From Draconibacterium halophilum (GTDB lineage Bacteria; Bacteroidota; Bacteroidia; Bacteroidales; Prolixibacteraceae), in NCBI RefSeq assembly GCF_010448835.1, contig NZ_CP048409.1, positions 868,001 through 932,000 of the forward strand: DNA of 64,000 bases. Direction: 5' to 3'. Positions within the stretch are counted from its first letter, which is position 1. Each line of letters starts with the position of its first letter. Shown piece after piece: positions 15,938 to 24,944 of this stretch. The notes under the pieces are model-generated. The model was not told the origin of the DNA. It ran no database searches and saw only the letters and a list, made by a program, of their open reading frames with translations. Position numbers and translations under genes: made by a program.

Positions 15938-16303
15938 TGAGCTAAAATCAGTGGTTAATGCAATCGCTTCTCTTTGGTTTTAGGTCAGTAATTACAATTT
16001 TCTTTACACTTCTTCTGAAATTTTCGGATTATGCACCTGCACATGTCACCCCTGGCTGGGCAAACGATAATCTCAAAGAAGGTTCTCATATCTTCAATTT
16101 TTAACTCAATTAGCTTCGCGCTGTTATTAATCACGGCAAAATTAACAACTATTAACATATCCCTGAAATGCCTATGTATAAAGCAAGTGAGGGTGTAAAA
16201 TAAAAAATGTTTAATAAAAAACATAAAAAACTAAACAAAATAGAGCACTTATTCCTTATAGTATTGAAAATGAATTGAAAACAATAATTTAAAATTTAGA
16301 AAC
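15938..16303. other. Intergenic region without recognisable genes
   Basis: About 360 bases between the terminator of paralogue 1 and the start of paralogue 2. It is AT-rich. A minus-strand open frame of 79 codons here has no family resemblance and no credible start, and is taken as chance. I see no RNA gene. The promoter of the downstream gene should lie near its right end. Confidence 0.5.
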
Positions 16304-16885
16304 ATGAAAACTTTATTTGTAGGAATTTTTGCAATGCTGATAACAAGTGTTGCTATGGCGTCAGGAAATTTAAAAGTGAATATGACTGACAACGAAAGTG
16401 AAACAACTGTAATGGAAATTACGAACGCAGAAGTGGTTAATTACGAAATTGAATTAACCGATGCATGGGGAAACAAAATTTACGAGATGAATACTGAAAT
16501 CCCGCGCGGTGACTTTGAAAAGCGTTATGATTTATCTGGTCTGGAAAATGGAACATATTGGTATTTTGTAAGAACAGGTGATGAGGAAGTTAGTAAGCAG
16601 CTATCAGTTGAGTACGGAGATGTGGAAGTAATGAGTATGCGGAAAACTGTTGATCCTTATTTTCATCAAGTTGGAGAAAAAGTAAACTTGACTTACTTAA
16701 ATTATGAGAATGAAAAAATTAATCTTTATGTATACGAGAATAGTACTTTGTTAAAAGAGATTAGTTTGGGTAATGAATTTACTATTCACAAAAGAATAGA
16801 CCTTTCGGATTTAAATCCAGGCGAGTACAGCGTGGTTCTAACCAACGAGATGGATATTTACGAAGAAAGTATTGTAATCAATTAA
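16304..16885 (+). CDS. Secreted beta-sandwich protein, paralogue 2
   Basis: A 193-residue exported protein with a signal peptide (1-19, ending AMAS). It repeats the layout of the upstream paralogue: GNLKVNMT opening, first half ending DLSGLENGTYWYFV, a GDVEVM link, then YLNYENEKINLYVYEN and DLSDLNPGEYSVVL. The two mature proteins align over their length with many substitutions, so the duplication is old. No enzyme motif is seen. It has its own terminator, so it is probably transcribed separately. Confidence 0.65.
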   Translation: MKTLFVGIFAMLITSVAMASGNLKVNMTDNESETTVMEITNAEVVNYEIELTDAWGNKIYEMNTEIPRGDFEKRYDLSGLENGTYWYFVRTGDEEVSKQLSVEYGDVEVMSMRKTVDPYFHQVGEKVNLTYLNYENEKINLYVYENSTLLKEISLGNEFTIHKRIDLSDLNPGEYSVVLTNEMDIYEESIVIN

Positions 16886-16913
16886 TAAACGCGAAGACAG
16901 AAAAAAGGTGATG

Positions 16914-16945
16914 AGCGGATTTCCAATTGGAAGTCCGCTTCTTAC
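16914..16945 (+). terminator. Hairpin terminator after secreted paralogue 2
   Basis: AGCGGATTTCC (16914-16924) pairs with GGAAGTCCGCT (16929-16939) around an AATT loop. The T-rich tail is weak. Confidence 0.65.
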
Positions 16946-17117
16946 ATTTAAAACGTTTGCCAAAAACGAACCCGGGTTCCTTTTACATCTTTCAGTCTTA
17001 AACTGAATCTTTAGAATTTGAACATCAATAAGGTTAGTAAGAATATTTTCATGGGCTTACAAAAAAAAGAACTTTTCTGAATTAGGCGTGTTTTAATACT
17101 ATCAAAAATACTGCATC

Positions 17118-17666
17118 ATGAAAACGATTATTACCATTTTGCTCGCCTTTCTTTTAGTTCCGGCATTTTCGCAACCCGATGCAAAGGTAAAAACCGGAGA
17201 TAAAATCATTGATTTTAAAGTTCTGTTAATTGACAGCAAGGAAATTCCGCTAAATGAATTATACGGCCAGTCGCCAATTGTTCTAGTTGTTCTCAGGGGG
17301 TGGCCCGAATATCAATGTCCGATTTGCACGCGTCAGGTAGGTGAGCTTGTTGCTGAGGCCGATCAATTTAAAAGCTACGGAGCAAAGGTTTTGATGATTT
17401 ATCCGGGGCCGTCGGAAGTACTGCGGGAAAAGGCAGAGGAGTTTACTGAAGACATTACTTTTCCAGAAGGATTTTATTTTGCACTCGATCCAAATTATTT
17501 GATGGTAAATAAATATGGCCTTAGATGGGATGCACCCAAAGAAACAGCTTATCCTTCTACTTTTGTGATTGATAAAGGAGGAGAAGTAGTTTTTGCCAAA
17601 GTAAGCTCGGGTCACGGAGGAAGAGCCGATGTAGAAGAAGTAATGGCTGCTTTAAAAGGATTGTAA
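17118..17666 (+). CDS. Exported peroxiredoxin-like (AhpC/TSA, redoxin) protein
   Basis: A 182-residue thioredoxin-fold protein with a signal peptide (1-18, ending AFSQ). The active-site region GWPEYQCPICTRQVGEL holds a CxxC pair, and a later YPSTFVIDKGGEVVFAKV matches the conserved cis-proline strand of redoxins. Family members reduce peroxides or disulfides; the signal peptide places this one in the periplasm. It is transcribed alone, with a weak hairpin (AAAGCC...GGCTTT, 17675-17702) after the stop. Confidence 0.8.
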   Translation: MKTIITILLAFLLVPAFSQPDAKVKTGDKIIDFKVLLIDSKEIPLNELYGQSPIVLVVLRGWPEYQCPICTRQVGELVAEADQFKSYGAKVLMIYPGPSEVLREKAEEFTEDITFPEGFYFALDPNYLMVNKYGLRWDAPKETAYPSTFVIDKGGEVVFAKVSSGHGGRADVEEVMAALKGL

Positions 17667-17674
17667 GCAAAATA

Positions 17675-17710
17675 AAAGCCAGCCCCAAACGGAACCGGCT
17701 TTATATTTTA
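17675..17710 (+). terminator. Weak terminator after the peroxiredoxin-like gene
   Basis: AAAGCC (17675-17680) and GGCTTT (17697-17702) form a short stem with a long loop, followed by an AT-rich stretch. Confidence 0.4.
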
Positions 17711-17744
17711 TATCTGGATTCTAATCTTTTAATCCTCCAATATT

Positions 17745-19901
17745 CTAATCTTCCTTATACGCTTCAATCAAAATCTCAAGAATTTTTTTACCTGCACCGG
17801 CAACGCTGGTACCAGGGCCAAAAATGGCTACTGCACCTGCATCGTACAAGTATTGGTAATCCTGATGAGGGATAACACCACCGCAAATAACCATGATGTC
17901 GTCGCGACCTAGTTTTTTCAGCTCGGCAATAATGGCAGGAACCAGTGTTTTATGACCGGCTGCCAGTGAAGAAACACCTACAACGTGCACGTCGTTTTCA
18001 ACGGCTTGTTTAGCACTTTCTTCCGGAGTCTGGAATAATGGTCCCATATCAACATCGAAACCAAGGTCGGCATAACCGGTAGCAACAACTTTTGCACCAC
18101 GGTCGTGACCGTCCTGACCCATTTTAGCGACCATAATACGTGGCTGACGACCTTGCAATTCTGCGAATTTCTTCGCTAAAGCCTGAGCTTCCTGGAATTC
18201 AGACTTGTCTTGTGCTTCTGCTTTATACACGCCTTCAATAGTTCTGATTACTGCTTTATAACGTCCTGCGATTTTTTCGCAAGCATCTGAAATTTCACCC
18301 AACGAAGCACGTTTCTGTGCTGCTTCAACAGCTAGTGCCAATAAGTTGCCTTTACCTGTTTCTGCAGACTTTGTAATTGCTTCCAATGCTTTTTGTACAT
18401 CTTCTTCGTTACGCTCAGCACGCAGCTTCTCCAAACGCTCGATTTGCGACTTACGAACTGCAGTATTGTCAATATCTAAAATATCAATCGGATCTTCTTT
18501 ATCTAAACGGTATTTGTTGATACCCACAATTGTTTGCGATCCACCGTCAATACGTCCTTGTGCACGTGCTGCAGCTTCTTCAATACGCATTTTTGGTACG
18601 CCGGTTTCAATTGCTTTGGCCATACCGCCAAGTTTTTCAACTTCCTCGATATGCGCCCATGCTTTTTGTGCCAGCTCGTGCGTTAATGCTTCAACGTAGT
18701 ACGAACCTGCCCATGGATCGGCTGCACGACAAAGTTCAGTTTCCTGTTGGATGTACAACTGCGTGTTACGTGCAATACGTGCCGAGAAATCGGTTGGCAA
18801 TGCAATCGCTTCATCAAGCGCGTTGGTGTGCAAACTCTGTGTTCCACCCAATGTGGCAGCCATTGCTTCAATAGCAGTACGGCCAACGTTGTTAAACGGA
18901 TCCTGCTCAGTTAACGACCAACCAGAAGTTTGCGAGTGCGTACGCAATGCCATCGATTTTGGGTTTTTCGGATTAAATTGTTTAACCAGTTTCGCCCAGA
19001 TCATACGCGCAGCACGCATTTTTGCAATCTCCATAAAGTGGTTCATTCCAATTGCCCAGAAGAACGACAAACGCGGTGCGAAAGCATCGATGTCTAAACC
19101 GGCTTTAACACCTGTGCGTAAATAATCTAAACCGTCGGCAAGGGTGTAAGCCATTTCAATATCGGCAGTTGCCCCAGCTTCCTGCATGTGGTAACCCGAA
19201 ATCGAGATTGAGTTGAATTTTGGCATTTTTTGAGAAGTGAACTCAAAAATGTCGGCAATAATTTTCATCGAGAACTCAGGTGGGTAAATGTATGTGTTAC
19301 GCACCATAAATTCTTTCAGAATATCGTTCTGAATAGTCCCTGAAAGTTGTTCCAGAGTAGCGCCTTGTTCCAAACCTGTAACAATGTAAAATGCCAATAC
19401 AGGAAGAACAGCACCGTTCATGGTCATCGATACCGACATTTTATCCAACGGAATCTGATCGAAAAGGATCTTCATATCCAGAATCGAGTCGATAGCCACA
19501 CCAGCTTTCCCAACGTCGCCAACCACACGTTCGTGGTCTGAGTCGTATCCGCGGTGTGTTGCCAGGTCGAATGCCACTGACAAACCTTTCTGACCGGCCG
19601 CTAAGTTACGACGGTAGAAAGCATTTGATTCTTCGGCAGTAGAAAAACCGGCGTACTGACGGATTGTCCATGGACGCATGGCGTACATTGCCGAGTAAGG
19701 TCCGCGAAGGTAAGGTGCCAAACCTGCTGCATAGTTCAGGTGCTCCATTCCTTCAAGGTCTTCTTTGGTGTAAACCGGTTTAACAGGAATCTGCTCCGGT
19801 GTTAACCAATCTTTTTTGATGTTATTTTTTGCAGCCCAGTCAGATGCTTTCGCCTGCTCGGTAGCTGCTTTTATGTTTATGTCTTTAAAATCTGGCTTCA
19901 T
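17745..19901 (-). CDS. mutB: Methylmalonyl-CoA mutase, large (catalytic) subunit
   Basis: A 718-residue catalytic subunit. The start MKPDFKDINIKA at 19901 is chosen because the 29 codons upstream translate a spacer of tandem heptamers. The N-terminal TIM barrel contains the conserved RPWTIRQYAGFSTAEESN substrate region and GLSVAFDLATHRGYDSDH. The C-terminal cobalamin-binding domain has DGHDRG, whose histidine ligates B12, followed by GVSSLAAGHKTL. It interconverts methylmalonyl-CoA and succinyl-CoA. The small subunit lies 95 bases upstream on the same strand. Confidence 0.97.
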   Translation of the reverse strand: MKPDFKDINIKAATEQAKASDWAAKNNIKKDWLTPEQIPVKPVYTKEDLEGMEHLNYAAGLAPYLRGPYSAMYAMRPWTIRQYAGFSTAEESNAFYRRNLAAGQKGLSVAFDLATHRGYDSDHERVVGDVGKAGVAIDSILDMKILFDQIPLDKMSVSMTMNGAVLPVLAFYIVTGLEQGATLEQLSGTIQNDILKEFMVRNTYIYPPEFSMKIIADIFEFTSQKMPKFNSISISGYHMQEAGATADIEMAYTLADGLDYLRTGVKAGLDIDAFAPRLSFFWAIGMNHFMEIAKMRAARMIWAKLVKQFNPKNPKSMALRTHSQTSGWSLTEQDPFNNVGRTAIEAMAATLGGTQSLHTNALDEAIALPTDFSARIARNTQLYIQQETELCRAADPWAGSYYVEALTHELAQKAWAHIEEVEKLGGMAKAIETGVPKMRIEEAAARAQGRIDGGSQTIVGINKYRLDKEDPIDILDIDNTAVRKSQIERLEKLRAERNEEDVQKALEAITKSAETGKGNLLALAVEAAQKRASLGEISDACEKIAGRYKAVIRTIEGVYKAEAQDKSEFQEAQALAKKFAELQGRQPRIMVAKMGQDGHDRGAKVVATGYADLGFDVDMGPLFQTPEESAKQAVENDVHVVGVSSLAAGHKTLVPAIIAELKKLGRDDIMVICGGVIPHQDYQYLYDAGAVAIFGPGTSVAGAGKKILEILIEAYKED

Positions 19902-19913
19902 AATTTCAGCTAT

Positions 19914-19948
19914 TTGATACTTGATACTTGATACTTGATTCTCGATAC
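19914..19948. repeat. Five tandem 7-bp repeats (TTGATAC)
   Basis: Five in-phase heptamers (three TTGATAC, then TTGATTC and TCGATAC) lie between the two mutase genes. They are followed by a CTGGAT/ATCCAG hairpin near 19948-19964. The repeats sit in the untranslated spacer upstream of mutB. Confidence 0.8.
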
Positions 19949-19996
19949 TGGATTTCTTATCCAGCATCCAGTGACCAGTATCTAGCATCTGTTGTT

Positions 19997-21859
19997 TTAT
20001 ATTCCCAGTTTATTTTGATATCCCTTCAGTTCTTCCAAAATATTGCTTTTCACGTGAATGAAGTTTGTGATTCCTTTTGCTTTCAGTTCGTCTGCACATG
20101 CAGGAGCTCCGGCAACAACCAAAATTTCTTCATCCAATTGCTCAGCAAGTTTCGGAGCAATTTCAGCATACTCATCATCCGAACTACAAATAACAACAAT
20201 GTCGGCGCCTGCTTTTTTAGCTGCGGCAACACCTTCTTCAACTGTTGCGAATCCGTTGTTATCCTGAACACTGAATCCGGCAACTGCAAAAAAGTTGCAG
20301 GCGAACTGTGCACGTGCCTTGCGGAAAGTAAGATTACCAATGGTAAGCATAAATGCCAGCGGACGTTTGTTCTCGCGTGCGTACATATCAGTAGTGTAAC
20401 GTAATGTCTCAAATGGTTGAGCTCCGCGGTAAGGTTTCAGTGTTTCTACTCCAGCACCTTCTTCAGTCAGGTCAACTGCTTCGAAAAGTGAACCATCGAA
20501 ATCCGCTTTCATTTCTTCCGTGAAATTAGGGAACTGGTTGGTACCCAAAAAGTTTTCGCGACGTTGAGCGATCTTTTTGTCACGATCAGCAGCCATTGCT
20601 TTAACCTCTGCCTGAACAAATCCTTCTTTAAAAGCAGCAATAAAACCACCTTTCTCCTGAACAGCAAGGAAAAGTTCCCATGCCTGATTGGCTAACGATT
20701 CAGTAAGTGTTTCAATGTAGTACGAACCTGCTGAAGGATCGGCAATCTTATCGAAATGCGATTCTTCTTTTAACAGGATCTGCTGGTTACGTGCAATACG
20801 CTCCGAGAAAGGAGTAGTTTCTTCGAAAACCGCGTTAAAAGGAAGAACAGTAACCGAGTGTGCGCCGCCCAAAGTGGCCGACATTGCTTCGGTTTGAGTA
20901 CGCAGCATGTTTACATACGGATCGTAAACCGTTTTGTTAAAGCGTTGAGTTTCGCTATGAACGATCATTTTAGCCGAACTTTTACACTCCGGTCCGTAAG
21001 CTTCAACAATTTTCGACCATAAAAGTCGGCCGGCACGCAACTTGGCTATTTCCATAAAATAGTTGTTGCTGATACCCATGTTGAATTTAATTGCTTTTGC
21101 TGCATCGTCAACACTTAAACCGGCTTCGGTTAATTGTGTTAAGTACTCAGCACCCTGAGCCAGCGAGAAAGCCAACTCCTGAGTAATTGATGATCCGCTG
21201 TTGGCGAAGAATTTTCCGTGAACGCCAATAACGCGGAAATTCTTTACCGCTTTTGCGGCCTCAATTGCCGGAACAAGTTTTGTTACTGCATCTTTTTCAA
21301 TTTTACCTTTTAAAGTGAAAGTACCAATGGGATCGATGGATGCCGAAGCAATCACATTATCGTTGTCCCAGTTGCCTTCCGAAACGTAAGCTGAAAAAAC
21401 TTCGGCGCAGTTGCAGTTGTCGCAAGGGCAAACCAGGTTAACTTCGGCTGCTTCCAGACAAATGTCTTTTAGCAACACTCCCAGGCTTTCCTTGGTAACC
21501 GAACCACATTCGCTGAAAAGGAAACCCAAAGAGGTAATCCCTTTTCCAAGAATTTCCAAAGCTTTTTTGTTTGCTTCTTCAAAATCGGTAACAAAGATGT
21601 TTTGACGAATGAACCAATCGTTGTTGGTTTTATTATTTCCCCGCACATATGGAAATTCTCCCGGTAAGCTATCCAGGTACTCTTTCCCTGCAAGGTTTTC
21701 CTGACGGTAATACGGGCGCACTTTGAATCCCTCGTAAGTTTTCCAAACCAGCGAACGCTCGTAGTCTTTGCCTTTTAAATCGGCATTAATTTTTGCTTCC
21801 CACTCTTCTGTTGATATGGGTGCAAAATCGGTGAACAGTTTTTGCTCTTTATCTGCCAT
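19997..21859 (-). CDS. mutA: Methylmalonyl-CoA mutase, small subunit
   Basis: A 620-residue small subunit, the usual partner of the catalytic chain in the heterodimeric enzyme. It keeps the overall mutase fold, with AFSLAQGAEYLTQL and DPSAGSYYIETLTESLA, but the C-terminal domain lacks the DxHxxG cobalamin motif; DIVVICSSDDEYAEIAPKL stands in its place. This matches the structural role known for the family. It is the first gene of the mutA-mutB operon. TAATTTTG at 21889-21896 (minus strand), a -7-like element, lies 30 bases upstream. Confidence 0.95.
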   Translation of the reverse strand: MADKEQKLFTDFAPISTEEWEAKINADLKGKDYERSLVWKTYEGFKVRPYYRQENLAGKEYLDSLPGEFPYVRGNNKTNNDWFIRQNIFVTDFEEANKKALEILGKGITSLGFLFSECGSVTKESLGVLLKDICLEAAEVNLVCPCDNCNCAEVFSAYVSEGNWDNDNVIASASIDPIGTFTLKGKIEKDAVTKLVPAIEAAKAVKNFRVIGVHGKFFANSGSSITQELAFSLAQGAEYLTQLTEAGLSVDDAAKAIKFNMGISNNYFMEIAKLRAGRLLWSKIVEAYGPECKSSAKMIVHSETQRFNKTVYDPYVNMLRTQTEAMSATLGGAHSVTVLPFNAVFEETTPFSERIARNQQILLKEESHFDKIADPSAGSYYIETLTESLANQAWELFLAVQEKGGFIAAFKEGFVQAEVKAMAADRDKKIAQRRENFLGTNQFPNFTEEMKADFDGSLFEAVDLTEEGAGVETLKPYRGAQPFETLRYTTDMYARENKRPLAFMLTIGNLTFRKARAQFACNFFAVAGFSVQDNNGFATVEEGVAAAKKAGADIVVICSSDDEYAEIAPKLAEQLDEEILVVAGAPACADELKAKGITNFIHVKSNILEELKGYQNKLGI

Positions 21860-22326
21860 GTTGAAAATTGTTATTGAAAATCGAGTGGCAAAATTAGGGA
21901 TTTAAATGTTTGTACCTCAGAATCACTATGGTTTTTGGCCAATGTTAACAAAAATCATATTAATCATGGGCTCAATTTAATGTTGAGGTAAAGTAGATCA
22001 TGAACGCAGGTAAATAACTCTGAATTAAAAGCAAAGAACAAAGAGGAAGAATTCTACAAAACCGGGTTCCTAATTTTCTGATAAATGTACTTGTGTAAAT
22101 TTTTTCACAACAGTTAATTTTTAAATTAACATATATTAACAAAACCTCTGTAAGTGTTGATAGTAATGACATATGGATGTGTTTAATCAGTTAGTGTTTA
22201 ATGAAAAAAGTAAAAGAATAAACAAAAAGTGTTTAAGATTGTATTAGTTGTAGTTAAACAAATTGAAAACAAGAAAACAGTTTCAGAGAACGAAAACAGA
22301 AACATTTAACATTTAAAATCAGAATT
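21860..22326. other. Divergent promoter region between mutA and the FAS1 lipoprotein gene
   Basis: A 467-base AT-rich region. It should hold the leftward promoter of mutA, near 21889-21896, and the rightward promoter of the FAS1 gene at 22327. No RNA gene, repeat array or credible small gene is seen. Confidence 0.5.
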
Positions 22327-24108
22327 ATGAAAACAATTGAATTTATCAAGAAGACAAAAATCCGGTTTAGTTTACTACCGGTTCTATTACTGGTAATGAC
22401 GCTAAGTTTTACCGCATGTAATGATGACGATGATCCGATGCCTGATCCTGAAATGGGAAAAACGATTGTAGACGTAGCTGCCGGGGCAGGTTCGTTTAGT
22501 GTATTGATACAGGCAGCCCAAAAAGCCGGGTTGGCTGATTTTTTAAGTACCGAGCAAAATATTACCGTATTTGCACCAACTGACGATGCTTTTGCAGCCT
22601 TGTTAACAGATTTGGGTGCAAGCAGCCTCGATGATCTTGATGCAGCTACTTTAGCAGCGGTTCTTAAATATCATGTTGTAGGAGATTTGGCGTATTCGAA
22701 CAATCTGGAATCGGGTGCAGTGGCCACATTAAACATGGGGTCTCCCGACGGTACTCCGCTTTCACTTCTGGTAAATGTTGATGGCGGTGTTATGGTTAAC
22801 AATGCCAATGTTACCACTGCCGACGTAATGGCCTCGAATGGTGTAATTCACGTAATCGACAAAGTGTTGATGCCACCAACAGTTGTTGATTTGGCCACTT
22901 ATTCCGATAATTTCTCATCGCTGGTGAGTGCAGTTGTTAAAGCTGACCTGGCAGGTGCTTTAAGCGCCGACGGTCCTTTTACCGTGTTTGCACCAACAAA
23001 TAATGCTTTCGCAGCACTTTTTGCAGCGCTCGAAATATCAGGTTTGGATGATGTGAGTGTTGAAGATCTGACATCGATATTAACCTATCACGTGGTTGGA
23101 GATAATGTTTTGTCAACCGAACTTTCGGCCGGAGCAGTTGCAGCAATTTCGGGAGAAGAATTTGAAGTGACCATTGACGGTGACGTAATGCTTAACGGAA
23201 CTATTAAAGTAGTTGCTACCGATATACAGGGAACAAATGGTGTAATTCACGTAATCGATGCTGTTTTGGTTCCTGCAACGCAAATGTCGAATACCATAGC
23301 AGACATTGCTGTGGCTAATTCGGAGTTTTCAATTCTGGTTGAAGCGCTAATGAAAGCAGACTTGGTAGGTGCTGTTGCGGATGGTGAGGCAGAGTTGACT
23401 GTTTTTGCACCAACCAACGATGCTTTTACGGCGCTTCTATCTGATTTGGGAGCCACTTCGCTCGATGACGTTCCGGTGGAAACGCTGACCTCTATTCTAT
23501 TGTACCACGTAATTGGCAGCAAAGCTATGTCAACCGATTTGGCTACTGGATATTTTTCAACCCTGTCAACTTTTAGCGACAACAACATGTCGATGTACAT
23601 TCAGGTGGGTGAGGGCGTAACCATTAACGCGAATACAAGTGTTACCACTGCCGATATTGAAGCGGACAACGGAGTGATCCATGTGGTTGATAAGGTTATT
23701 CTTCCGCCATCGGTCGTTGATATTGCTATTGCAAACGAAAATTTCAGCACCCTGGTAAGTGCAGTGGTTAAAGCCGGGTTGGTTGATGCCTTGAGCGCTG
23801 ACGGCCCATTCACCGTATTTGCTCCAACAAATGACGCATTCGATGCATTATTTGCTGATCTTGAAATTTCAGGAATCGATGAGCTGACTGCTGAGCAGTT
23901 GACCCCAATTCTATTGTACCATGTGGTATCCGGAAATGTACTGTCAACCGGTTTGATGAATGGAGAAGTTCCAACCTTAAAAGAGGGCAGTAATATTACC
24001 GTGGATCTTACATCAGGTGTAATGATAAACCAAAGTAACGTGGTGGCAGCCGATGTGCAGGGAGCGAACGGAGTGGTACACGTAATCGATAAAGTATTGA
24101 TCCCATAA
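22327..24108 (+). CDS. Fasciclin (FAS1) lipoprotein with four FAS1 domains
   Basis: A 593-residue lipoprotein: a signal segment ends at a lipobox-like SFTAC (Cys about 36) followed by acidic residues (NDDDDP). Four FAS1 domains follow, at about 45-180, 183-325, 328-462 and 465-593. Each has the H1 motif 'TVFAPTN.AF.AL' and the H2 motif 'NGVIHVIDKVL'. FAS1 domains mediate adhesion or matrix contacts. The acidic residues after the cysteine resemble the Bacteroidota surface lipoprotein export signal, so display on the cell surface is plausible. Confidence 0.92.
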   Translation: MKTIEFIKKTKIRFSLLPVLLLVMTLSFTACNDDDDPMPDPEMGKTIVDVAAGAGSFSVLIQAAQKAGLADFLSTEQNITVFAPTDDAFAALLTDLGASSLDDLDAATLAAVLKYHVVGDLAYSNNLESGAVATLNMGSPDGTPLSLLVNVDGGVMVNNANVTTADVMASNGVIHVIDKVLMPPTVVDLATYSDNFSSLVSAVVKADLAGALSADGPFTVFAPTNNAFAALFAALEISGLDDVSVEDLTSILTYHVVGDNVLSTELSAGAVAAISGEEFEVTIDGDVMLNGTIKVVATDIQGTNGVIHVIDAVLVPATQMSNTIADIAVANSEFSILVEALMKADLVGAVADGEAELTVFAPTNDAFTALLSDLGATSLDDVPVETLTSILLYHVIGSKAMSTDLATGYFSTLSTFSDNNMSMYIQVGEGVTINANTSVTTADIEADNGVIHVVDKVILPPSVVDIAIANENFSTLVSAVVKAGLVDALSADGPFTVFAPTNDAFDALFADLEISGIDELTAEQLTPILLYHVVSGNVLSTGLMNGEVPTLKEGSNITVDLTSGVMINQSNVVAADVQGANGVVHVIDKVLIP

Positions 24109-24121
24109 TTTGAAACATATG

Positions 24122-24198
24122 GATTGCAATTGAGCCGATCACCTCTCTGGCTCATTGCAATCACCATCTCCACTCGAGTGGAGAACTAAAGAGGGGTG
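24122..24198. repeat. Hairpin-rich intergenic element (outer stem plus inner hairpins)
   Basis: GATTGCAATTGAGCC (24122-24136) pairs with GGCTCATTGCAATC (24149-24162) with one bulge. CTCCACTCGAGTGGAG (24168-24183) is a perfect 16-bp palindrome, enclosed by CACCTCT (24140-24146) and AGGGGTG (24192-24198). Read on the minus strand, the right part matches the element at 31549-31607. Confidence 0.65.
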
Positions 24199-24243
24199 AA
24201 ATGAGAAGATTACAAGTAAAAATAAATATTAAAATTAAATATC

Positions 24244-24747
24244 ATGAAAACAGTAAAACAAATTTTTTCGATCGCCCTGGTGGCAGTAATGACTTTCGGT
24301 TTGACTTTAAACTCAGAAGCCAAGAGTAGTGACGACACATCATCGTCGACAGTAGTAGAAATTGCCGTTTCGAATCCTGATTTTTCAATCCTGGTTGAAG
24401 CGGTAACAAAAGCCGACCTGGCAGGAGCTTTAAGTGCTGACGGTCCGTTTACCGTATTTGCACCGACCAACGACGCTTTCAAAACATTGTTTGCCACTTT
24501 GGGAGTGAAAGGTGTTGAGGATCTTACAGCTGATCAACTGACCCCAATTTTAACTTATCATGTTGTTTCGGGCAATGTTATGTCGAGCGATCTGTCGAAC
24601 ACTTCGGTGAAAACTCTAAATGGAGAGAAGATTAAAATCGACTTGTCAGACGGAGTAAAAATCAACGATAGCAATGTAATTGCAGCCGACATTAAAGGGA
24701 AAAACGGAGTAATACATGTAATTGATAAAGTGCTTATTCCTGAATAG
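24244..24747 (+). CDS. Secreted single-domain fasciclin (FAS1) protein
   Basis: A 167-residue protein with a signal peptide (1-27, ending NSEAK) and one FAS1 domain (about 38-167). It carries TVFAPTNDAFKTLF and NGVIHVIDKVLIPE. It resembles the last domain of the upstream four-domain FAS1 lipoprotein, which suggests it arose by duplication. Lacking a lipobox, it is probably periplasmic or released. Confidence 0.9.
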   Translation: MKTVKQIFSIALVAVMTFGLTLNSEAKSSDDTSSSTVVEIAVSNPDFSILVEAVTKADLAGALSADGPFTVFAPTNDAFKTLFATLGVKGVEDLTADQLTPILTYHVVSGNVMSSDLSNTSVKTLNGEKIKIDLSDGVKINDSNVIAADIKGKNGVIHVIDKVLIPE

Positions 24748-24817
24748 AAATCAGGTGAATAGATTTTGATTGCTTAAATACGCTTTGACACTTAAATTAA
24801 GATTTACCATGACTTTG

Positions 24818-24846
24818 AACCGGCTTCGAAAGGAGCCGGTTTTTTC
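24818..24846 (+). terminator. Rho-independent terminator after the FAS1 gene pair
   Basis: AACCGGCT (24818-24825) pairs with AGCCGGTT (24834-24841), followed by TTTTT. Confidence 0.9.
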
Positions 24847-24944
24847 GTTAAAGATTGTAAAAATGAAATGAAGCTGTCGAATTCCTTTTAATTATTCCTG
24901 CTAATTTTTATAAATTGCGTTTCTTGAAATGGAGGATATTTTGA

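Noticed and set aside
19902..19988. N-terminal extension of the mutase large subunit
   Set aside because: The extra 29 residues translate tandem heptamers and a hairpin; the family start fits the ATG at 19901.
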